64,000 nt of DNA from positions 558,001-622,000 of the forward strand of contig CAWCCT010000011.1 in NCBI GenBank assembly GCA_963794165.1. The letters run 5' to 3'. Shown piece after piece: positions 31,851 through 39,677 of the stretch. Source of the stretch: PALSA-350 sp963794165 (GTDB lineage Bacteria > Acidobacteriota > Terriglobia > Terriglobales > Acidobacteriaceae). Every line of letters begins with the position of its first letter. The stretch's first letter is position 1. A model generated the notes under the pieces. That model saw only the letters and a program-made list of their open reading frames with translations, was not told the DNA's origin and did not search any database. A program made the translations under genes and the position numbers.

Positions 31851-33896
31851 TCAGCGGCCGTGGGGACTTTGGGCGTCCGGATTGTTCACGGCGGCGAGAG
31901 ACTGATCTAGCGGAAGGGCAGCCGGCGAGCAGGGCGTCATGCCACCGGAAATTTGGATATGGCTCGGCTTTTCAAGAAGGGGAATGAGCGGTCGGATCCA
32001 TTGATTTCCACGTCGATTGAACCCGCAGCGTTCATAAAGGTCCCTGCACAGGAGATTCCTATCGGTTTCCTCCAAGCTCGCACGAGCACTTCCGAAACCA
32101 CCTTCATGGATGGCGCGAAGAATTTCCGACAGCGCAGCAATCTCAACCTCCATTCCTACAACGCGGCAGCTCATCACAAACTGTAGAATGTCGCACTCGC
32201 GAACGACCACAACTCCCACTAATCCGTATGCGGTGAACCGATCTTCGACATCAAACGCGATGAATCGAGTACCCATCGCAACGGCGGGGATGCACTCCTG
32301 TTTCGTCCAGCGCTTGCCGGTAGTGTTGAACTGGTTTGTCTTGTTAATCAGCTCGAGCACCCGCGGAAAACCTGGATGGTCCATGTCGGTGACGTCGATG
32401 AGGTTGACCGCCAGAGACAGTGAAGCAAGGAAATCCTGGCGCGACATCTGCTGGCGCTGCCTCTTCCGCTCGCGGTCAATGCTCCGGGCTTTTGCGATCG
32501 CCGCAAGCCCGTGCTCGAAGACATCGCGGTTCTGGCCGGCGACTTGAGCATGCACCATTTCGGTTCGCGCTGCAGACACCGCGGTGATGGAAGAAACTTG
32601 TGTCTCGGCAGACCATAGAAGGATGCGGCGCCACAGAAGCGGGTTTGGGCCGAACACCCTTATCTCAGGAAACGCGGCTTTCACCGCAGCCCGCTCGGTC
32701 GGGTTGTCGTCGATAAAGACTACATTTCTGGGAAGAACGTTGATCTCGTGCAGTATTTTCTCGATGCTGTCCGCTTTCGGCTGCCAATTTATTTTCCGTA
32801 CAGCGAAGTCGTCCAAGCAAAGTCGCCTGCCATAACTGCGACTCAAGATCTGAGCAACGCGGCCCTCGTCGTTCTTGGTGGCTATGGCGAGAACGACTCC
32901 TCGCCGCTTAAGGTGGCCAAGCGCCTCCGCGAAGCCAAGCGGCCAGCCTTCCACAGCCTCAAGGCCCAGTTCGTTCTCGCTCTGCTCCGCGGCGACACCG
33001 CGCCAGAGGGTATCGTCTACATCGACAATGACGAGCTTTACCATGTCCATCTGGCGAATCGTCTTGTACATCGCCAGGATTTCTGTCCACTCGTATCCCA
33101 TATAATCCGCGACCTTCGACTGCAAATACGTCGAGGCGCGGCAGGTCCCCTCCACCCGTTCCTGATCATAAAGAAAATCCAAATCTATAATTGCCGAGTT
33201 GTGATTGGACTGCCAGATGCTATCGTCTTGGAAATACTTCCTGCCATACGTAGCCATGACCTGATCGTGATCAAAGATATAAGCATTGTTAAACTTCCTG
33301 GTTTCCATATCTAAATGCTTATTGAGCTCTTCTATGAAATACACAAAGTTTCGCAGATCATATCTCGGTAGAAGTCGCCCCATGGGATTTTGCTGGGGCA
33401 GCTGAAAATTGAAAACAAACGTCAAAATCCCGTACTCTAAATTCCATCGCATGGCAGCTTGAAGAAATTGTGAGAGTCGCCCTTTTGCTATCTCGAACAG
33501 TTTCTCGTAGCCATCGACGTCGTCGTAAGACATCCGAAAAAATGGCCCGTCAGGCAGCACCGAGCGCAGAGGAATCTGCACCACTTGGAAGTCGTATGCA
33601 TCAGCAGATTTTGGCGGGCTGGACGGGATTTCTGCTGTGTTGTTAAAGACGAGATAGTCACAGGGGCAGCCCGGCGTGGCCGTCTGGATGAAATCCGGCC
33701 ACTCCGTCAGAAGGCACGACCCCACCACGAGGACTCGCCGTAACGTCACGGGCGTGACCGCCAAGTCTTGTGGGCATCGGTAGACTTGGTCAGGGATCGA
33801 GGGTCCAGCCATGCTGCTTTCTGCCCGGCTAATCTGGCTCGTCACGGACCGTACCTCAATGATCGGTACCGGTTCCGCGTCCACACATTCCCCCAT
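31851..33896 (-). CDS. FkbH-like HAD-IIIC protein with C-terminal GNAT-like domain
   Basis: The 681-residue protein has an N-terminal SGNH-like region (VLVVGSCLLTEWP), a HAD phosphatase/transferase core with VDVDDTLWRGV near residue 292 and FIDDNPTERAAV, then an acyltransferase-like C-terminal domain. FkbH enzymes move a glyceryl group from 1,3-bisphosphoglycerate to the phosphopantetheine arm of a carrier protein, giving glyceryl-ACP. An ACP gene lies 176 bp upstream on the same strand, which fits this reaction. It has the long N-terminal form of the family. It is the last gene of the E1-E2-ACP-FkbH run. Confidence 0.88.
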   Translation of the reverse strand: MGECVDAEPVPIIEVRSVTSQISRAESSMAGPSIPDQVYRCPQDLAVTPVTLRRVLVVGSCLLTEWPDFIQTATPGCPCDYLVFNNTAEIPSSPPKSADAYDFQVVQIPLRSVLPDGPFFRMSYDDVDGYEKLFEIAKGRLSQFLQAAMRWNLEYGILTFVFNFQLPQQNPMGRLLPRYDLRNFVYFIEELNKHLDMETRKFNNAYIFDHDQVMATYGRKYFQDDSIWQSNHNSAIIDLDFLYDQERVEGTCRASTYLQSKVADYMGYEWTEILAMYKTIRQMDMVKLVIVDVDDTLWRGVAAEQSENELGLEAVEGWPLGFAEALGHLKRRGVVLAIATKNDEGRVAQILSRSYGRRLCLDDFAVRKINWQPKADSIEKILHEINVLPRNVVFIDDNPTERAAVKAAFPEIRVFGPNPLLWRRILLWSAETQVSSITAVSAARTEMVHAQVAGQNRDVFEHGLAAIAKARSIDRERKRQRQQMSRQDFLASLSLAVNLIDVTDMDHPGFPRVLELINKTNQFNTTGKRWTKQECIPAVAMGTRFIAFDVEDRFTAYGLVGVVVVRECDILQFVMSCRVVGMEVEIAALSEILRAIHEGGFGSARASLEETDRNLLCRDLYERCGFNRRGNQWIRPLIPLLEKPSHIQISGGMTPCSPAALPLDQSLAAVNNPDAQSPHGR

Positions 33897-34072
33897 TTAG
33901 CCGGCGGTGAAGGAGCACTTCAGCAGCTCGACATTTTAGCAAACGCCGCCCGAACCACGCCACTCCTTGCCATCGAACGCCTATCGGGATCGGTGATCGA
34001 GATTTGGCCGTCCCGCGAGGCCAACATTTGCTGCTCTTACTGTTTCCCCTCCGGCCAATCGATCTTCGGAAA

Positions 34073-34324
34073 TCATCTGCCGGCCTTCTCCGCGTAGGAG
34101 GCCATGGCATCAATTGTGGCGAAGTTTTCAACTGTCAGTTGCTCAGGCTCGATTTCCAGGCCGAACTCATTTTCGAACCATACAATCAGTTCCCACAAGG
34201 CGGGCGAATCCAGCATCCCGAAGTCGGGGATCGAATCCTGGAAGCGTAAAGAGGTGGCGTCCTTGCCCTGTTGTTTGGCCAGTTCGACGATCTTCTGATA
34301 GATCTTTTGGTGGGTGTCGGTCAT
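34073..34324 (-). CDS. Acyl carrier protein
   Basis: The 83-residue acidic helical protein has the carrier fold, with Ser40 in DFGMLDSPALWELI as the phosphopantetheine site (the usual DSL is DSP here), followed by FENEFGLEIEPEQLTVENF. It probably holds the glyceryl or other hydroxyacyl unit made by the FkbH and E1/E2 enzymes. It lies 13 bp after the E2 gene. The 176 bp between it and FkbH shows no gene. Confidence 0.87.
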   Translation of the reverse strand: MTDTHQKIYQKIVELAKQQGKDATSLRFQDSIPDFGMLDSPALWELIVWFENEFGLEIEPEQLTVENFATIDAMASYAEKAGR

Positions 34325-34337
34325 GCTAGTTCAGCTT

Positions 34338-35462
34338 TCAGGCCTCGTCGGGCCCAGGCGTTAGGGTTATGGTCCTAAGTACATTGACCGCATCCGCTCC
34401 GTTCAGGACGCGATGGTCGTACGTGGCGCCTATGCATGCATTCTGGAGGGAAGTAGCGGCGTGGGCGATCATAATGGCGGTGTTCGGCAGCAGGATCGGC
34501 ACGTGCCGGTTAATGGGCCAGCGTGCCATGCTGCTGAAACCGATGGTGGCACCGCAGGTTTCCTCAGGACGTAGGGAATTGCGCATGGCGCGGCGCTGAA
34601 GATCGGTCAGTTTGATCACGAAAGCGCAGGGGTCAAGCTTCTCCGCTTCCCGCACCACAACTACCGTCAAATTGGGACCCGCCTGAACTGTGAAGCCAAG
34701 ATTGACGTGGTCGTACTGCCAACGTTGCTCGGCAAAGATTGTCGAATTGACGAGGGGCTGGGTTACCGCAGCCCGTACGAGCTGCCAGGCAAGCAGGGCG
34801 AGCAGTGGGTTGAAAAGCAGACCTTGGTGCTTCTGAAAGACGCCGGCGTACTCTACCCAGGCCGTCGTATCCCAAGACATTTCAAGATAGCCTGGTACTG
34901 CGTCCGATTTGTGCCAGGAGACCGTGCGCAACATTCCCCGGGCAGACGGACTCAGCTGAATCGTCTTGCCGGGCTCGGGCGGGATGGACGGGGCGGCAGC
35001 TGAAAGTCTGGTGGCCGAGCTCCGGGTCGCCCGCATGGATCCGTGGGTACTGATGTACTTCTCAACATCGGCTGCCAACAGGCGTTCGCCGGAAGCCGGG
35101 ACGTCCTGCCCCACGAGCCCATACTGCGATAGAAGGATCGCGGCTTTCAAAGTAGGTGTTCTGCTAAGTGTGCCTGCGGGTCCCGGGGGCACGGCCGGCG
35201 TTGCAGTGGACACAGCTTCGGTGGCGGTAGCGCCGATCCAGGCTAGCACCGAACCCACCGCGATGGTTTCGCCGGCCCCAAAACAGAATCCCAGCAGATA
35301 GCCGTCCTGATCCGCTTCGACCGTGAAGGTCGCTTTGTCGGTTTCCAGGTCAGCGACTGGATCGCCCTGTTTGACGTGGGTTCCAGGCGCCACAAGGGAT
35401 TTGAGAAAACGAACGGAATCGTCATTGTTGTTGAGTCGCGGGGTGTAAAGCGGGGTCGGCAT
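34338..35462 (-). CDS. Lipoyl-domain 2-oxoacid dehydrogenase E2-type acyltransferase
   Basis: Residues 1-78 form a lipoyl domain with Lys43 in DLETDKATF. A Pro/Ala linker and a short peripheral-subunit-binding-like segment follow, then a catalytic domain of about 200 residues (LSPSARGMLRTVS to the C-terminus). The usual HxxxDG active motif reads HRVLNG, with Asn in place of Asp. E2 homologues in natural product loci move an acyl group from lipoate to an ACP (NapD/QncL type) or acetylate glyceryl-derived tetronates (Agg4 type). It is 6 bp downstream of the E1 gene. Confidence 0.86.
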   Translation of the reverse strand: MPTPLYTPRLNNNDDSVRFLKSLVAPGTHVKQGDPVADLETDKATFTVEADQDGYLLGFCFGAGETIAVGSVLAWIGATATEAVSTATPAVPPGPAGTLSRTPTLKAAILLSQYGLVGQDVPASGERLLAADVEKYISTHGSMRATRSSATRLSAAAPSIPPEPGKTIQLSPSARGMLRTVSWHKSDAVPGYLEMSWDTTAWVEYAGVFQKHQGLLFNPLLALLAWQLVRAAVTQPLVNSTIFAEQRWQYDHVNLGFTVQAGPNLTVVVVREAEKLDPCAFVIKLTDLQRRAMRNSLRPEETCGATIGFSSMARWPINRHVPILLPNTAIMIAHAATSLQNACIGATYDHRVLNGADAVNVLRTITLTPGPDEA

Positions 35463-35468
35463 GGATGT

Positions 35469-37505
35469 TTAAGCGGTGGCCAAACTCGCCAGAATGGTGT
35501 CGATAACGCAGTCCATAACGTCCTCTACGGAAGGAAGCACCCTGGTTTCGAGACTGCGGGCGGCGGGGATTGGTACCGGCGGCGAGGCCACGCGCCGGTA
35601 GCGGCCCTGAAAACTGGCTTCGAGGAGCGCAGCCCCCAACTCGGCGGCGAAACCAAATTCCGTCGGTGCCTCCTCGATCACCACTATCCGAGGGCTACTA
35701 AGGAGATGGTTCACCAACGTGGCTCGCGGTAGCGGCGCCAGCAGAGACGGCGCTACTATTTCAACGCTGATTTCCTCTTCTTCCAGTTGGGTCGCGGCAG
35801 ACTCAGCTAATCGAACGGAATTGCCGTACGCGACTAGACTCACATCCGGTTCGCCATCGCCTCGTCTGAGAGTGGGAAACCAGGCGCCGCCCCGATCGGA
35901 CGGGTTGGGTTCCAGTTCCCGATAGTCGGCGTGATCCACGGTTCTGCCGTAGAGGAGTTTGTGCTCGAAAAACACCGTTGGTGAGTTCCAGCCGAGCACG
36001 GCGCGGCGAAGCAGCAGGCCGGGATCGTGTCGCTGGCTGGGAAAAACAATGGTCAGGCCAGGCACGCCGGTCATCAAATTCTCCGGGCTCTGGCTGTGGG
36101 TTGGGCCGTAGCCACGGCGTCCACCGCTAGGCGTGCGTATTACTAGAGGGACGCGGGCCTCTGGAAACATTCCCGGGAACTTCACCGCGTGGTTGTAAAG
36201 CTGATCCATGGCCAGGGACAGAAAGTCCGCAAACATGATTTCGACAACGGGGCGGTGGCCGTGGAGCGCGAGACCGATGGCAGCTCCCACCACACCCGCT
36301 TCACTGATCGGCGTTGAGATCACGCGGCCCGGATAACGAGTGCTCAGGCCGGCCGTTACTTTGAAGGCACCACCGTAGGGGTCGTGGAGATCCTCACCGA
36401 GAACAATAACCTCCGGGTGGCCGGCGAGAAGTTCGTCGAGTGCATTATTCAGCGAGGCACGAACGTTTGTTCCTAAGTCGTCAGTAATCGCATGGGCCGC
36501 ATCCGGTGGTATGCGGTCCGCAACAAAAATATCACGCTTTGGTTCGTTGGATTCTGCCTCAGGGGACGCCATCGCCTGTCGGTAGACTTCGTTCAGAAAT
36601 TCATCGGCGGCGTTGTCGATTTCGCCTTTAAGGTTCGGCCCCAGATTGCGCCCCAGTCGCACCAACGGGTCGCGCGCCCGGAGTGCATCCATGACTTTGG
36701 GTTCGCGCAGATCGTCGCCCTTGCTATGTGGACTGAGGCGGCAAGTATCGATCACCAGGAAGCCAGGCTGCCCGGATGCCCGCGTCTCCTCAACAACGCT
36801 TTCGCAATTCTTTAGAAAGTCAGGATCGGAGTCGTTAAGGTGCCAGGTTCGTAAGCCGAAAGCCGAGCCCCGAGCTTCGAGCGAACCGCCGACGGTATCT
36901 GCAGTGGGCGTAGTTTGTGCGATGTTGTTGTTCTCTAAGACGAAGAGCATCGGCACTGCCCAGATAGAGGCTAGGTTGAGGCTCTCGTAGAACAAGCCCT
37001 GGCCGGTGGTCCCATCGCCTATGATCACGGCCACAATGCCGTTCTCTTCTCGGCGTTTCAGCGCAAGCGCGTGGCCAGCGCCAATTGCTGTCATCCCGCC
37101 CTGAACGCCGTTGCTGTGAAAACCGCGGAAGGCTAGATGTTGACTGCCGCCGATGCCTCCGCAAACACCGGCGCTGCGTCCCATGATCTCCGCGACGAGG
37201 CCCAGAAAATCGCCGCTATAAGTAAGAAAATGGCCATGGTTTCGGTGGTTCGATAAAACGATATCGGCGGGGTGGTTAAGCGCCCTCACCACAGACATGG
37301 CGCACAGTTCCTGTCCGATGCAAGTATGGGTGGTCCCGGAGAGAAGCCCTTGTGAGAACAGGCGCAGAAGCAGTTCTTCCGTCCTTCGAATTAGCAATGC
37401 AAACGAGTACAGTGACTGCGTATCGCAGCCAATAATGGGCTTTCCTCCGGCCTCGCGTTCAAATAGCGCCAAAGTGCCTACCCGATGTTTGCTTTCGTTC
37501 CCCAT
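35469..37505 (-). CDS. Fused E1 alpha-beta 2-oxoacid dehydrogenase-type (TPP enzyme)
   Basis: This single 678-residue chain contains an E1 alpha half (TPP/Mg motif GDGTTGQG ... LENNNIA near residues 163-195; SNHRNHGHFL) and an E1 beta half (VIVLGEDLHDPYGGAFKVT, ISTPISEAGVVGAAIGLAL, PLVIRTPSGGRRGYGPTHSQ). Such fused E1 proteins supply hydroxyacetyl units from ketose phosphates in naphthyridinomycin and quinocarcin pathways, or decarboxylate branched 2-oxoacids. No E3 gene is nearby. It is first in the minus-strand run E1-E2-ACP-FkbH, so the cassette may load a C2 or C3 hydroxyacyl group on the ACP. Confidence 0.87.
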   Translation of the reverse strand: MGNESKHRVGTLALFEREAGGKPIIGCDTQSLYSFALLIRRTEELLLRLFSQGLLSGTTHTCIGQELCAMSVVRALNHPADIVLSNHRNHGHFLTYSGDFLGLVAEIMGRSAGVCGGIGGSQHLAFRGFHSNGVQGGMTAIGAGHALALKRREENGIVAVIIGDGTTGQGLFYESLNLASIWAVPMLFVLENNNIAQTTPTADTVGGSLEARGSAFGLRTWHLNDSDPDFLKNCESVVEETRASGQPGFLVIDTCRLSPHSKGDDLREPKVMDALRARDPLVRLGRNLGPNLKGEIDNAADEFLNEVYRQAMASPEAESNEPKRDIFVADRIPPDAAHAITDDLGTNVRASLNNALDELLAGHPEVIVLGEDLHDPYGGAFKVTAGLSTRYPGRVISTPISEAGVVGAAIGLALHGHRPVVEIMFADFLSLAMDQLYNHAVKFPGMFPEARVPLVIRTPSGGRRGYGPTHSQSPENLMTGVPGLTIVFPSQRHDPGLLLRRAVLGWNSPTVFFEHKLLYGRTVDHADYRELEPNPSDRGGAWFPTLRRGDGEPDVSLVAYGNSVRLAESAATQLEEEEISVEIVAPSLLAPLPRATLVNHLLSSPRIVVIEEAPTEFGFAAELGAALLEASFQGRYRRVASPPVPIPAARSLETRVLPSVEDVMDCVIDTILASLATA

Positions 37506-37966
37506 TGGTCATTTTTCTAAGCTCTCACTATCTGCGGTCGTGAGAACGGAACCCGCAAAGTATCCTGCCAGAAACGCTGCCATTCCAGTTGACTCTGAAT
37601 TGAATGCCTTAGTAGCCTCGGGATTCGCGTAGCTCAATTCTTCTAATGGGATAGCCACCCTTTATCGGCAACGAAAGCAGCCACCTCTTGCACAGCGTGA
37701 ATCACCGCCCCATATTGGAGAACGAGTATACGCGCTTCGCCGATGCTTCCCGAAAATTCAACCCCATGTTGCCTCCAATCGAGGCGCGTACTGCTTCAGT
37801 AAACCAGCTTGGCAAAACGCCGCTCTGAGGACTCTTTATGTCATACTCGGAATTCCGGTCTAATTCTGGTGGTCCCGTCTGAGCCTGCCGATTTGGACCT
37901 TCGGTGTCGTGCGTACTAAAGTTTCCGCCGAAATCGTCGGTAATCATGCGGGTCATAGGAGTTGTC
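37506..37966. other. Intergenic region between E1 gene and cyclase gene
   Basis: About 460 bp between divergent genes. A minus-strand frame (37702-38067) exists but overlaps the cyclase gene and has no recognised content. No RNA gene or clear promoter is seen. Confidence 0.5.
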
Positions 37967-39604
37967 GTGAGCTCGGAGCAGTCGGAGGAAGAAACGAGGA
38001 AGGTCGATGTCTCGAGGCTGCCTGCCCAACGCACCGACGAGACGCATGCGAAAACGTCGACATTCAAGCTGACCTATAGCGACGGCAGTGAGACCCAAAT
38101 GTTTTTTCTGCCCGAAGGCGATACTCTGGTAGGCCGGTCGCGTATTTGCAATCTGGTTATCGGGCATTCGAGCGCGTCCCGGCGCCATGCGCGCTTTGAG
38201 GTCAGAGAAGGCCGTTGCTTCGTCGAAGACCTGAGCAGCAGCACAGGAACTTACAAGAACGGGGATCCTATAACTAGCACCGAACTCCGGGTTGGCGACG
38301 TTGTGTCGCTCGGGCAGATGCAATTCGCTGTGGGCGAGGCGGTTCCCGAACTTGTGACGTTCTCGGAAATGCATACCTTCAGGAAGGCCACCATCACCCT
38401 GCCAATTGCCAGATTTGCTGCGCCAGGTTTCCTGGGTACCGATGCGAAAGCGCGTGAAATCGATAGCAATCGTCTGGTCGCTATGTTGTCTGATGTCAGC
38501 AGCGAACTCGTGCGTTCCAGCTCTCTTCCTCAAATACTTGATCGCATTGTCGCGCTGACATTCGAAATGATTCGTGCGGATCGCGCGTTCCTGATGCTTC
38601 TGGACGAGCAAAGTGGAGAACTGGTACCACGAGTCGCTCGCGGCCGCGACGGCACGCCCGCCCATGACGTCACAATCAGCCGAACCATCGCCGGAACCGT
38701 ATGGAAAGATCGCGTGGCGTTACTCGCCTCAGACGCACAACTGGATTCGCGATTCGAGGCGTCCGAAAGCATTCCCCTGCAAAACATCCGTTCCTGCATG
38801 TGCGCTCCGTTGTGGCACGATACCGAAGTCATCGGCATCTTGTATGTCGATAATCCGGAGAGCAGCAGGTTCAGCGTCGGGGACCTGAACCTCTTCACCA
38901 CGCTTTCCAATTACGCCGCAGTGGCCATCGGGCATGCCAGGCTTGCGGCGCGGCTGCAGGAAGAGAGACGACAGCGCGAACGCCTGCAACGCTATCACTC
39001 TCCCCGTGTTATCGAACGCATTCTGGAGGGAGAAAACGAGACTGGCGCCAGCTTCATTGCGCAAGAGCGACAGATTTCCGTACTCTTTGCCGACATTGTC
39101 GGCTTCACGACAATAGCCGAGCAGATGGCCCCGCCTGAAGTGGCGCAGCTGCTGAACCAATATTTTGAAGCCATGATCGATGTCATCTTCGAACATGAAG
39201 GAACGCTCGATAAATTTATTGGCGACGCGATTCTTGCCACGTTTGGCGCAGCGCTGCCACAGCAGGACCACGCAGTGCGATGCGTCCGGGCGGCCCTCGA
39301 TATGCGGAAAGCGCTCGCCCATTTCAACGCCAAACGCCACCAACCTGAATTACGCATGCGTATCGCGATCAACAGCGGATGCGCTCTGGTCGGTGATATA
39401 GGCTCTCCGAAGCGCCGGGAGTTTACCGTGCTGGGGGATGTCGTCAACACCGCCTCGAGGCTCGAATCCAGCGTGACTCAACCTGACCAGATCATCATCA
39501 GCGGCAACACGTATGAGCTCGTCAAGGATGAGATCGAAGCGCGGGCTCTCGGCTCTGTGAATCTGCGTGGCCGTTCGGGACCGGTCGATATCTACGAGGT
39601 ATGA
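37967..39604 (+). CDS. FHA-GAF adenylate/guanylate cyclase
   Basis: The protein of about 545 residues has an N-terminal FHA domain (GRSRICNLVIGHSSASRRHARF), a GAF sensor (residues ~150-320, IRSCMCAPLWHDTEVIGILY) and a class III cyclase domain with the metal Asp in VLFADIVGFTTIA, DKFIGDAILATFG and GDVVNTASRLES. It makes cAMP or cGMP in response to a ligand and phosphothreonine partners. GTG 37967 is chosen for AGGAG 5 bp upstream; ATG 37946 and GTG 37904 are alternatives. It could signal to the cNMP-binding protein at 28.2 kb, but this is a guess from proximity. Confidence 0.88.
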   Translation: MSSEQSEEETRKVDVSRLPAQRTDETHAKTSTFKLTYSDGSETQMFFLPEGDTLVGRSRICNLVIGHSSASRRHARFEVREGRCFVEDLSSSTGTYKNGDPITSTELRVGDVVSLGQMQFAVGEAVPELVTFSEMHTFRKATITLPIARFAAPGFLGTDAKAREIDSNRLVAMLSDVSSELVRSSSLPQILDRIVALTFEMIRADRAFLMLLDEQSGELVPRVARGRDGTPAHDVTISRTIAGTVWKDRVALLASDAQLDSRFEASESIPLQNIRSCMCAPLWHDTEVIGILYVDNPESSRFSVGDLNLFTTLSNYAAVAIGHARLAARLQEERRQRERLQRYHSPRVIERILEGENETGASFIAQERQISVLFADIVGFTTIAEQMAPPEVAQLLNQYFEAMIDVIFEHEGTLDKFIGDAILATFGAALPQQDHAVRCVRAALDMRKALAHFNAKRHQPELRMRIAINSGCALVGDIGSPKRREFTVLGDVVNTASRLESSVTQPDQIIISGNTYELVKDEIEARALGSVNLRGRSGPVDIYEV

Positions 39605-39677
39605 GTGCGCAGAGTGCCTGTGAGGCGTTCGGCCAAGTTGAGACCCGGCCCGAAAACCCCCGTCCTCCCCCAACCGT

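Noticed and set aside
37702..38067. 121-residue minus-strand frame next to the E1 gene, considered as another precursor
   Set aside because: It overlaps the 5' end of the cyclase gene, has no ribosome site or GG leader motif, and shows no recognised domain.
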